Source: Streptomyces sp. NBC_01485 (GTDB lineage Bacteria > Actinomycetota > Actinomycetes > Streptomycetales > Streptomycetaceae). From it: a stretch of 64,000 bases of DNA. Of the stretch, positions 17,564 to 25,016 are shown piece by piece. The stretch covers positions 2,046,001 through 2,110,000 of the forward strand of contig NZ_CP109435.1 of the NCBI RefSeq assembly GCF_036227125.1, written 5' to 3'. Under the pieces are notes generated by a model. The model made no database searches. It worked only from the letters and a program-made list of their open reading frames with translations, and was not told the DNA's origin. The stretch's first letter is position 1. The number at the start of each line of letters is the position of its first letter. The position numbers and the translations under genes were made by a program.

Positions 17564-17916
17564 GCGCCGCCCTCCATCCGGGACTTGATCGCCTCGGCCT
17601 TGGGGTCGAACCGGGCGGCGGCCACGCGCGCGTACCACCAGGCGATGAGGAACGTGGTGAGGAACTGGGCGAGGCCGAGGGTCATGGCCACGTTGAAGTT
17701 GCCGAAGAGCTTGGTGCCCATGAAGTCGCCCGCGTAGCTGGAGAGCAGGACGTACAGCAGGTACCAGGCGATGAAGGCGACGGTCAGCGGGAAGGCGAAG
17801 CCTCGGTAGGAGCTGCGCAGTTCACCGAATTCCGCGCTCTCCTGCACCGCGACGAACTCCTCGGTGGAGGGCAGCCGGGGTGAGGCTTTCGAGGGGGGTG
17901 GTGTCTCGGTGGCCAC
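17560..17916 (-). CDS. DUF485 membrane protein (YjcH-like partner of ActP)
   Basis: A 118-residue protein with a polar N-terminus (STEEFVAVQESAEFGELRSSYRGF, the DUF485 signature) and two transmembrane helices. DUF485 proteins are encoded immediately upstream of ActP-type symporters and probably act as accessory subunits. I start it at GTG 17916 because a GAGGAGA site lies 5 bp upstream; the longer ATG at 17931 would put that site inside the gene. The stop overlaps the symporter start by 4 bp (ATGA), so the pair is coupled. Confidence 0.85.
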   Translation of the reverse strand: MATETPPPSKASPRLPSTEEFVAVQESAEFGELRSSYRGFAFPLTVAFIAWYLLYVLLSSYAGDFMGTKLFGNFNVAMTLGLAQFLTTFLIAWWYARVAAARFDPKAEAIKSRMEGGA

Positions 17917-18026
17917 GGAGTCTCCTCGCATTGCGGGTGGCGGGTCGGGCGGGGGCTCGATCGTGCACGGGCTCCCTGTTCAAGGGCACGGCGGCGCGCT
18001 TGGACCGGTTCAACTCGTTCTGCTTC

Positions 18027-18107
18027 TTTCGGACGCGGTCTTTCGGACGGTTCTTTCCGACGGGTTCTCTGCCGGGTTCTCTCTGCCGGGTTCTTCCGGA
18101 CGGGTTC
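18027..18107. repeat. six degenerate 12-14-bp tandem units (tttcsgacgggttc)
   Basis: Units at 18027-18040, 18041-18053, 18054-18067, 18068-18079, 18080-18093 and 18094-18107 share a (t)ctnccggacgggttc core. Lying in the divergent promoter region, they could be repeated binding sites or decayed slippage products. Confidence 0.7.
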
Positions 18108-18195
18108 TTCGAAGTCGGCGTCAAAGGTCGTTGCTGGCCGGCGAGTCGGGGAGATAGCTTCGGGGCCAGTACCACCCGTCATGTACCTGCCCAAT

Positions 18196-18228
18196 ACCTG
18201 TCCAAACGGCAGCCGCGCTTGGACAGGT
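18196..18228 (+). promoter_or_regulatory. inverted repeat just upstream of the subtilase gene
   Basis: Arms acctgtccaa (18196-18205) and ttggacaggt (18219-18228) are perfectly complementary with a 13-nt spacer, ending 27 bp before the start codon. A partial third copy (acctgcccaat) precedes it at 18185. It could be an operator overlapping the promoter or a leader hairpin. Confidence 0.55.
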
Positions 18229-18255
18229 CTCGTTTCCGGATGATGTGGAGACCCC

Positions 18256-19788
18256 ATGGCTCATCTGCCTTCCAGACGCCGCCTCGCTCTCGCGGTGCCC
18301 GTCGTGCTGTCGCTGACCGCCTCCCTCGGCTTCCTGCCGACGGCGGCCTCCGCGGCGCCCGTCACGACCTCCGCCACGCAGGCGGCCGACGCCGGAACCC
18401 TGGCGTACGTCGTCAACACGAAGGTGGACCACCGCACGATCAAATCGGTGAAGAAGGCGATCGCCGCGGCCGGCGGCACCGTCGTCGCGGCGTACGACCG
18501 GATCGGCGTGCTCGTCGTCCACTCGGCGAACCCCGACTTCGGCGCGGCGATACGCGCGGTGCGCGGCGTGCAGTCGGCGGGTGCGACCCGTACCGCGCCG
18601 CTGAGCCCCGCCTGGACCACCGACGAGGGTGCGGCACAGGTCCTGTCGAAGGCGGAGGCCGCGAAGGTCGCGAAGGCGTCCGGCGCGGCGGGCCCGAGCG
18701 AGCCGCTCGAGGCCGACCAGTGGGACCTGCGGGCGATCGGCGCCGACAAGGCCGCCCTGATCAACCCGGGCAGCAAGAAGGTGACGGTCGCCGTGATCGA
18801 CACCGGCGTCGACGACACCCACCCGGACCTCGCGCCGAACTTCTCCGCGGCCCAGTCGGCGAACTGCGTCGGCGGCGTCGCGGACACCAGCGCGGGCGCC
18901 TGGCGTCCGTACACCGCGGACGACTACCACGGCACGCATGTCGCCGGTGAGATCGCCGCGGCCCGCAACGGCATCGGCGTGGCGGGCGTGGCGCCCGGTG
19001 TGAAGGTCGCCGGCATCAAGGTGAGCGACCCCAAGGACGGCCTCTTCTACCCGGAGAACGTCGTCTGCGCCTTCGTGTTCGCCGCCGACCACGGCGTCGA
19101 GATCACGAACAACAGCTACTACGTTGACCCGTGGCTGTACAACTGCATGGACGACCCCGATCAGAAAGCCATTGTTGACGCGGTCAACAGGGCCCAGACG
19201 TACGCCCAGAAGAAGGGCACGCTCAACGTCGCCTCGGCGGGCAACTCCAACCACGACCTGGACTCCGGCGCCCTGGTCGACGCCTCCAGCCCCGACGACT
19301 CCACGCCGGTGACGCGCACGGTCGACCCGCACGAGTGCTTCGACGTGCCGACCCAGTTGCCGGGCGTCGTCACGGTGAGCGCGACGGGCGTCAAGGGCAC
19401 CAAGTCGTACTACTCCACCTACGGCCAGGGCGTCATCGACGTCGCGGCTCCGGGCGGCGACAAGTACCAGATCCCGGACACCCCGTCGGCCAACGGCCGC
19501 ATCCTGTCGACGCTGCCGAACAACACGTACGGCTACCTGCAGGGCACCTCGATGGCGTCCCCGCACGTGGCCGGCGTGGCCGCGCTGCTGAAGTCGACGC
19601 ACCCGCACGCGAGCCCGGCCCAGTTGCAGGCGCTGCTCAAGCTGCAGGCCGACAGCACGGCCTGCCCGGCGGGGCCGTACGACGGTGACGGCGACGGTGT
19701 CGTGGACGCGACGTGCGTGGGCGGCAAGCGGGTCAACGGCTTCTTCGGCTTCGGTGTCGTCAACGCGTTGAAGGCCGTCAAGAAGTAG
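18256..19788 (+). CDS. secreted S8-family (subtilisin-like) serine peptidase
   Basis: A 510-residue exported protease. A Sec signal peptide (LPSRRRLALAVPVVLSLTA ... ASAAP; residues 1-35) is followed by an inhibitor-like prodomain (about 40-130). The catalytic domain has Asp182 (VAVIDTGVDDTHPDL), His225 (HGTHVAG) and Ser432 (GTSMASPHVAG). Asn in ITNNSYY and GNSNHDL supplies the oxyanion region. A Cys pair in ANCVGG/NCMDD/ECFDV suggests disulfides. The likely role is extracellular protein degradation. The short D-G-D-G-D-G stretch near the C-terminus (GPYDGDGDGVVDA) resembles a Ca2+-binding loop. Confidence 0.93.
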   Translation: MAHLPSRRRLALAVPVVLSLTASLGFLPTAASAAPVTTSATQAADAGTLAYVVNTKVDHRTIKSVKKAIAAAGGTVVAAYDRIGVLVVHSANPDFGAAIRAVRGVQSAGATRTAPLSPAWTTDEGAAQVLSKAEAAKVAKASGAAGPSEPLEADQWDLRAIGADKAALINPGSKKVTVAVIDTGVDDTHPDLAPNFSAAQSANCVGGVADTSAGAWRPYTADDYHGTHVAGEIAAARNGIGVAGVAPGVKVAGIKVSDPKDGLFYPENVVCAFVFAADHGVEITNNSYYVDPWLYNCMDDPDQKAIVDAVNRAQTYAQKKGTLNVASAGNSNHDLDSGALVDASSPDDSTPVTRTVDPHECFDVPTQLPGVVTVSATGVKGTKSYYSTYGQGVIDVAAPGGDKYQIPDTPSANGRILSTLPNNTYGYLQGTSMASPHVAGVAALLKSTHPHASPAQLQALLKLQADSTACPAGPYDGDGDGVVDATCVGGKRVNGFFGFGVVNALKAVKK

Positions 19789-19807
19789 GTCCGGTCAAGG
19801 GGCCATG

Positions 19808-19838
19808 TATTGATTCAGTCAATACTGCATAGTGCAGT
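19808..19838 (+). promoter_or_regulatory. two adjacent AT-rich palindromes upstream of the CoA transferase start
   Basis: TATTGA-ttcag-TCAATA (19808-19824) and ACTGCA-tag-TGCAGT (19824-19838) are both perfect, overlap by one base, and end directly before the ATG at 19840. They are unusually AT-rich for this genome. A regulator bound here would cover the ribosome-binding site or a leaderless start. Confidence 0.65.
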
Positions 19839-19839
19839 C

Positions 19840-21330
19840 ATGACTGATATCAAGCTCGCCTGGTCCGCGGTCGGCGGCGATCCCGCCCTTCTCGCGCGCG
19901 TGACGACCGTGGTGCGGGAAGGCGCTCTCCCAGGGCGCCTTCCCGTGCGGGAGCTCGCGCGGGCCTGTGTGGGCGCGTGCGCGCTGGCCGGCGCCGAGCT
20001 GGGGGCGCGGCGGGCAGGGCTCTCGGAGGTGCCCGCGGTGCGGGTGGACGACGGGGCGGTGGCCGCCGCGTTCACCAGTGAGCGCCATGTGCTGGTCGAC
20101 GGGCGCGCACCGGTCGCCTTCGCCCCGCTGTCGCGGTTCTGGCGCACGGCCGACGGCTGGGTACGCACCCACGCCAACTACCCCCACCACCGCGAGCGGC
20201 TGCTGACGGCGCTGGACCTGCCCGCGCACCTCGCGGATCCCTCGAACCCCGAGGACGCCGCCCCGGCTGCCGTGCAGGCGGCGCTCACCGAGCGCTCCGC
20301 CCTGGACGTGGAGGACGCGGTGTACGCGGCCGGGGGCCTGGCCGTCGCGTCGCGCACGCCCGGGGAGTGGGCCGCGCACGCGCAGGCGGCCGCGGTCGCC
20401 GCTCGCCCCCTGGTCGAGCGGGGCCGGCTGGACGGGGCACGCGCGCGTGCGTTCACCCCGCTGGACGGCGTCCCCCTGCTCCCGGCGGCAGGACTGCGCG
20501 TCCTGGACCTGACCCGGGTTCTCGCCGGGCCGGTCGCCACCCGCACCCTCGCCCTGCTGGGCGCGGACGTCCTGCGCCTCGACGCACCCCACCTGCCCGA
20601 GCTTCCCGACCAGCACGCCGACACGGGCTTCGGCAAGCGCTCGGCGCTGCTGGACCTGACGGCGGACCGGCGCCTCTTCGACGAGTTGCTCGCGGCGGCG
20701 GACGTCGTGGTCACGGGATACCGGCCGGGCGCCCTGGACCGGTTCGGGCTCTCCCCCGAGGCGCTGGCCGAACGCCGGCCCGGGCTGGTCGTGGCGCAGG
20801 TGTCGGCGTGGGGCGCGTACGGGCCGTGGGGCGGGCGACGCGGCTTCGACAGCCTGGTGCAGGTGGCCACCGGCATCGCGACCGTCGAGGGCTCGGCCGA
20901 GCGGCCCGGCGCGCTCCCCGCGCAGGCCCTCGACCATGGCACCGGCTATCTGCTGGCGGCGGCGGTGCTGCGGGCGCTGACCGAGCAGTCGTACGACGGC
21001 GGCAGCCGGTTCGTACGGCTGGCGCTGGCGCGGACGGCGGCATGGCTGACCGAAGACGTCGGCAGTGATCGAGGCATCGGGGCGGGCGACGGGAACGGCG
21101 TCCGGATGGACGAAGGTGACGGCAAAGGGATGCCCAAGGACGAGGAGCGAGAGGTGAACGGCCGGGTGAGCGGCGAGGTCTACCGGAGTGCGGAGCCCTG
21201 GCTCGCGGAGACCGACAGCCGTGTCGGGCGGCTGCGGTACGCCCTTCCGGCGGTGTCGTTCGACGGCGGCCCGGACGACTGGGCACGGCCGCCCGGGGCC
21301 TGGGGAGCCGATCCGGCGCGCTGGCTCTGA
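19840..21330 (+). CDS. CaiB/BaiF-family CoA transferase (family III)
   Basis: A 496-residue protein. The family III core starts near residue 220 (AAGLRVLDLTRVLAGPVATRTLALLGADVLRLD) and continues with TGFGKRSALLDL, VVTGYRPGALDRFGLSP and DHGTGYLLAAAVL. The first 210 residues are a less conserved N-terminal half typical of actinobacterial members. These enzymes move CoA between carboxylic acids; the substrate is not predictable here. The Gly/Asp/Glu-rich insertion around residues 408-435 looks like a disordered loop. The ATG at 19840 directly follows a double palindrome; a start at 19810 would place the palindromes inside the gene. Confidence 0.8.
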   Translation: MTDIKLAWSAVGGDPALLARVTTVVREGALPGRLPVRELARACVGACALAGAELGARRAGLSEVPAVRVDDGAVAAAFTSERHVLVDGRAPVAFAPLSRFWRTADGWVRTHANYPHHRERLLTALDLPAHLADPSNPEDAAPAAVQAALTERSALDVEDAVYAAGGLAVASRTPGEWAAHAQAAAVAARPLVERGRLDGARARAFTPLDGVPLLPAAGLRVLDLTRVLAGPVATRTLALLGADVLRLDAPHLPELPDQHADTGFGKRSALLDLTADRRLFDELLAAADVVVTGYRPGALDRFGLSPEALAERRPGLVVAQVSAWGAYGPWGGRRGFDSLVQVATGIATVEGSAERPGALPAQALDHGTGYLLAAAVLRALTEQSYDGGSRFVRLALARTAAWLTEDVGSDRGIGAGDGNGVRMDEGDGKGMPKDEEREVNGRVSGEVYRSAEPWLAETDSRVGRLRYALPAVSFDGGPDDWARPPGAWGADPARWL

Positions 21331-21423
21331 GCCCCCGACGGCTCACTCCCGCGCGCGTGCCGCGACCTTCGCCGACCTCACGGCGACTTGCCCCGTTTTG
21401 TCGGACATGGTGAAGATCCTGCC

Positions 21424-22386
21424 ATGGCCCTCATACGACCGACCGAAGCAACCGACTCCGCACGCCGTACCGGCCCAGGTGCCGGTGTCGGCCGGGCAGT
21501 GGGGCTGCTCGTCCTGGTGGGGCTCGGGGCGCTGGTCCCCCTGATCGGGCCGTCCGTCGCCGCGCACGGCACCGGGGAGGCGGCGGCGCCGGACTCCGGT
21601 GCGGTCGCGCTGCTGCGGGCGGTGCTGTTCGCGTCGTTGTGCGTGCAGGTGGGCGAGCTGTTCGTGGCCGGACTCGCCCGGCGGGTGCCCGACGCCCCGG
21701 CCGACCGGCCGGGCAGTTGGGCGCCGTACGCGGCCGTCGTGGGGTTCGCCGCCGCCGCGGCGGTCGGAGAGCTGGTGCCGCACGGCCATGGCTCGCGGGA
21801 CGGGGTCCTCGCGCTGCTGGAGGCGATCGCGTTCGCGGTGGCGGGGCTGTGCGCGCTCTCGCGCCGGCCGGACCACGGGGTGTGGCCGCTCGCGGCGGTC
21901 GTCCTGGCGGAGGCGCTGCGCGCGCACCCGCCGACCGAACACACGCCGCTGATCGGCTCGGGGCTGACGGTCGTGCACCTGACGTGCTCGGCGCTGTGGG
22001 CGGGCGGACTGCTGAACGTGCTGCGCACGCTGCGGAGGTGGGGCGGCGGCGAGGCGGGCGCCGCGCTGCTCGGGCTCTACGCGCGCGTGGCGGCCGTCCT
22101 GTTCGCCGGGGTGACCGCGACCGGGCTGTGCAGTTCGCTGCGCCGGCTGCCGTCGGCGACGGCGCTCGACCAGTTGACGACGACGGCGTACGGGCGCGTG
22201 CTGCTCGCGAAGGTGCTCCTCGTCGGTGCGGTCGCGCTGCTCGCCCTGTGGGCCCGGACCCGGTTGCGCCGGGCCCCCGACCCGCTGACCGCCTGCTCTC
22301 CCGCGCGCGTGGAGGTCGTCACGCTGGGTGTGGTGGTCGCGGTGTCGGGGTTGTTGACGGCGTTGCCGCTGCCGATCAAGGGTTGA
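21424..22386 (+). CDS. CopD-like multi-spanning membrane protein
   Basis: A 320-residue protein with about eight transmembrane segments. The second half resembles CopD-type copper-resistance membrane domains: VVHLTCSALWAGGLLNVL with a membrane His, and TAYGRVLLAKVLLVGAVALLALWAR. The start at ATG 21424 puts a short basic leader before the first helix. CopD proteins are linked to copper import; no CopC domain is attached or adjacent here, so the metal role is tentative. Confidence 0.75.
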   Translation: MALIRPTEATDSARRTGPGAGVGRAVGLLVLVGLGALVPLIGPSVAAHGTGEAAAPDSGAVALLRAVLFASLCVQVGELFVAGLARRVPDAPADRPGSWAPYAAVVGFAAAAAVGELVPHGHGSRDGVLALLEAIAFAVAGLCALSRRPDHGVWPLAAVVLAEALRAHPPTEHTPLIGSGLTVVHLTCSALWAGGLLNVLRTLRRWGGGEAGAALLGLYARVAAVLFAGVTATGLCSSLRRLPSATALDQLTTTAYGRVLLAKVLLVGAVALLALWARTRLRRAPDPLTACSPARVEVVTLGVVVAVSGLLTALPLPIKG

Positions 22387-22443
22387 TGGCGAAAGGGGTG
22401 AAGGTTGATGACTGATCAAGGGTTGAGGATCAACTGTTGAGTG

Positions 22444-23487
22444 TCAGTTGGTCACCATGACCTTGAGGGCGGTGCGCTCGTCCATCGCCTTGTAGCCGTC
22501 CGGGACGCCCTCCATGCCGACGGTCAGGTCGAAGACGGGCGACGGGTCGATCGTGCCGTCCAGGACGTCGGGCAGCAGCTCGGGGATGTAGGCGCGGACC
22601 GGGGCGACGCCGCCGCGCAGCGCGATGTTGCGGTCGAACAGGACATTGAGGTCGAGGCCAGTGCCGCTGCCGTGCGGGACGCCCACAAAGCCGATGGCGC
22701 CGCCGTCACGGGTGACGCCGACCGCCGTACGCATGGACTGTTCGGTGCCGACCGCCTCGACGACGGCGTGCGCGCCCTGCCCGCGGGTGAGCTCGCGCAC
22801 GGCCTCGACGGCGGCGTCCCCGCGTTCGGCGACGACGTCGGTGGCGCCGAAGCGGCGCGCGATGTCCGTACGGGCCTGGTGGCGGCCGAGCGCGATGATC
22901 CGCTCCGCGCCGAGCCGCTTGGCGGCCAGCACCGCGCACAGGCCGACGGCCCCGTCCCCGACCACGACGACGGTGGCGCCGGGGCGGGCTCCCGCGCCGA
23001 GGGCGGCGTGGTGGCCGGTGCCCAGCACGTCGGACAGGGTGAGCAGCGCGGCCAGCAGGTGGTCGTCGGAGGCCGCGTCCTTGGGCAGCCGGACGAGGGT
23101 GCCGTCGGCGAAGGGCACGCGCACGGCCTCGCCCTGGCCGCCGTCGTAGCCGACGGAGCCCCAGAAGCCGCCGTGCTCGCAGGACGTCGTCAGGCCCTCG
23201 CGGCAGTGGTCGCAGACGCCGTCGGACCACATGAAGGGCGCGACGACGAGGTCGCCGCGCCCGAGCGTCGTCACCTCGGAGCCGGTCTCCTCGACCATGC
23301 CGAGGAACTCGTGCCCGATCCGCTGGCCCGGCTGCCGGGCCGCCTCGCCGCGGTACGCCCACAGGTCGCTGCCGCAGATACAGGCGCGCAGCACCCGGAC
23401 CACGGCGTCGGTGGGCAGTCGCACCACGGGCTCGGGTACGTCCTCCACACGTATGTCGAAGGGGGCGTGGATGGTGGTGGCGCGCAT
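22444..23487 (-). CDS. zinc-dependent medium-chain alcohol dehydrogenase
   Basis: A 347-residue MDR enzyme. The catalytic zinc site is Cys in ACICGSDLW with GHEFLGMVEE; the structural zinc cysteines are in CDHCREGLTTSC (with a further Cys). The NAD(P) Rossmann motif is VVVVGDGAVGLCAVLAA. It resembles threonine/glutathione-independent aldehyde-type dehydrogenases common in Streptomyces; the substrate is unknown. The start ATG (23485-23487) precedes RATTIHAPFDIRVEDVPEP, the usual beginning. It follows the broken sterol desaturase. Confidence 0.9.
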   Translation of the reverse strand: MRATTIHAPFDIRVEDVPEPVVRLPTDAVVRVLRACICGSDLWAYRGEAARQPGQRIGHEFLGMVEETGSEVTTLGRGDLVVAPFMWSDGVCDHCREGLTTSCEHGGFWGSVGYDGGQGEAVRVPFADGTLVRLPKDAASDDHLLAALLTLSDVLGTGHHAALGAGARPGATVVVVGDGAVGLCAVLAAKRLGAERIIALGRHQARTDIARRFGATDVVAERGDAAVEAVRELTRGQGAHAVVEAVGTEQSMRTAVGVTRDGGAIGFVGVPHGSGTGLDLNVLFDRNIALRGGVAPVRAYIPELLPDVLDGTIDPSPVFDLTVGMEGVPDGYKAMDERTALKVMVTN

Positions 23488-23533
23488 ACGAGGGTCCTTC
23501 TCGTCTCTGGCTCTGGCTCTGGTGTACGTGCAC

Positions 23534-23946
23534 TCAAGGGGTGGTCGAGCGCACTTCACGGTACGACGACGTCGCCGCGCGTCGCTCACGGAGGGTGCCG
23601 AGGGTGCCGAGGACCAGCAGGAGCTGTGCGGCGACGTACGTGAGCGTGATCCAGAGGTCGGGGCGCGGGGGCTGGGGCCAGTCGTGTGCTCTCCTCGACC
23701 GATGCCGGGTCGACCGGTGCGGAGGTGGCCGGTGACGGGCCGGCCGGTGACGGAGTGGCCGATGCCGGAGCGGTGGCGGGCGTCGGGCGCCAGCCCGGGC
23801 CGCCGAACACCCGTCCCGTCCGCTCGCGGCAACTGGTCGCCGCCTTCACGTCCTTGACGATCGCGACGTACTCATGAGTGGCCGACCACGGTGAGCAGCA
23901 CGAAGGCGGGGATCGACCACAGCACGACATCGGGCAGGTTCGGCAT
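23534..23946 (-). pseudogene. sterol desaturase-family protein, internally deleted and frameshifted
   Basis: An intact-looking start (MPNLPDVVLWSIPAFVLLTV, 23946 downward) matches the N-terminus of Streptomyces sterol desaturase/fatty acid hydroxylase proteins as I recall it. It breaks after about 21 residues and stops at 23872. In the next frame HEYVAIVKDVKAATSCRERT and GRVFGGPGWRPTP resemble the C-terminal end of the same family. A third frame then encodes a hydrophobic helix (LWITLTYVAAQLLLVLGTLG) to a stop at 23534. The entire catalytic core with its His clusters is absent, so an internal deletion of most of the gene joined its two ends out of frame. Confidence 0.75.
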
Positions 23947-23987
23947 GTCAGGCACCGTAGAACCGCTGGTGGCCTGCGGCTAGACGT

Positions 23988-24005
23988 TGTTACCCACAAG
24001 TATTA
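23988..24005 (-). promoter_or_regulatory. AT-rich element upstream of the sterol desaturase remnant
   Basis: gttacccacaagtattac contains the partial dyad TAC-n6-GTA and is AT-rich compared with its surroundings. It lies 42-59 bp upstream of the remnant's start codon, where a promoter or a TetR-type operator would be expected. Only the local sequence supports this. Confidence 0.35.
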
Positions 24006-24089
24006 CCGACGGTACGCGCTTGCTTCTTGGCCATGTCCGCCAAACCGGCGCCGACCAGTGCCAAGGACGGACGCCTCGCCTCCCGGCCC

Positions 24090-24812
24090 TCACACCCCAG
24101 CCGCCCCCAGCAGAGCCCCCACCGCGTACGTCACCCCCATCGCCAGCGCACCGCCTGCCACGTTCCGCAGTACCGCCCGGCCCGGTGACGCCGAGCCCAG
24201 GCGGGCGCTGCTCCAGCCGGTGACGGAAAGGGCCACCAGGACCGATGCGACCGTCACCGGGAGCCGCCAGTTCGTCGGGGGCAGGACGATGGCCAGGAGG
24301 GGGAGCAGGGCACCGGCGGTGAAGGCGAGGAAGCTCGCCCAGGCGGCGTGCCAGGGGTTGGTGAGGTCGTCGGGGTCGATGCCGAGCTCCACGCGCGCGT
24401 GGGCCTTCAGGGCATCCCGTTCCGTGAGCTGGACGGCGGCTTCCCGGGCCACCTCCCGGGACAGGCCCCGTTCCTCCAACAGCTCGGTCAGCTCCTCCAG
24501 TTCGGCCTCCGGCTGCTCGCGCAGTTCCCGGCGCTCCAGCGCGAGGGCGGCCTTCTCGGAGTCCCGTTGCGTCGACACGGAGACGTACTCCCCCGCCGCC
24601 ATCGACATCGACCCGGCGAGCAGACCGGCGAGGCCGGCCGTCAGCAGCGCCGAGCGGTCGTCCGTCGCACCGGCCACGCCGACGACGAGGCCCGCGGTGG
24701 AGACGATGCCGTCGTTGGCGCCGAGGACGGCGGCGCGCAGCCAGTTCAGCCGGGATCCGAGCGAGCCGTCGTGGGCCTCGGAGTGGCCCTCTGCAGGGGT
24801 GGGTTCCGTCAC
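24090..24812 (-). CDS. VIT1/CCC1-family transporter (iron/manganese)
   Basis: A 240-residue membrane protein. N-terminal motif RLNWLRAAVLGANDGIVSTAGLVVGVAGA, then GSMSMAAGEYVSVSTQRD, both VIT/CCC1 signatures; an acidic, Glu-rich metal-binding helix pair (about residues 85-140) and three C-terminal helices follow. Family members export or store Fe2+ or Mn2+. The GTG start at 24812 gives MTEPTPAEG; an upstream extension to 24959 is unsupported. One CACGCGCGCGTG palindrome lies inside (24390). Confidence 0.88.
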   Translation of the reverse strand: MTEPTPAEGHSEAHDGSLGSRLNWLRAAVLGANDGIVSTAGLVVGVAGATDDRSALLTAGLAGLLAGSMSMAAGEYVSVSTQRDSEKAALALERRELREQPEAELEELTELLEERGLSREVAREAAVQLTERDALKAHARVELGIDPDDLTNPWHAAWASFLAFTAGALLPLLAIVLPPTNWRLPVTVASVLVALSVTGWSSARLGSASPGRAVLRNVAGGALAMGVTYAVGALLGAAGV

Positions 24813-25016
24813 AGGACGGAGGATGGCACAGCCCCGCGTGAACCTCGGGCCGCCGCCCTGGCGTTGGCCCGCCGTCAGCCGACGACCAAGCACACACGCG
24901 CGCGTGCGTCCCACGAACTCCCGTACGGTGCGAAAGGGTTCCCAGGGGCTTCCCCGCACTCTGTTCCCGGGGCAGGTGCGACGGGGTGTCAGTGGTGGCC
25001 CGTATCCTCAGTGACC

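Larger units (their letters stand above)
17917..18255. other. 339-bp divergent intergenic region with degenerate repeats and an inverted repeat
   Basis: No supported gene. It holds the promoters for the DUF485-symporter operon (leftward) and the subtilase (rightward), a run of six imperfect 12-14-bp repeats (18027-18107) and an inverted repeat at 18196-18228. Short open frames here have no plausible start, composition or homology. Confidence 0.7.
6206..24906. repeat. scattered 12-bp palindrome CACGCGCGCGTG, six copies
   Basis: Exact copies at 6206-6217, 9149-9160, 11014-11025, 20438-20449, 24390-24401 and 24895-24906. Two (9147-9162 and 11012-11027) extend to the 16-bp perfect palindrome cgcacgcgcgcgtgcg. 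Five are inside reading frames, encoding Ala-Arg-Ala-Arg or His-Ala-Arg-Val; one is intergenic. A near copy lies at 38115. This entry marks the interval holding the copies, not one continuous element. Confidence 0.85.
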
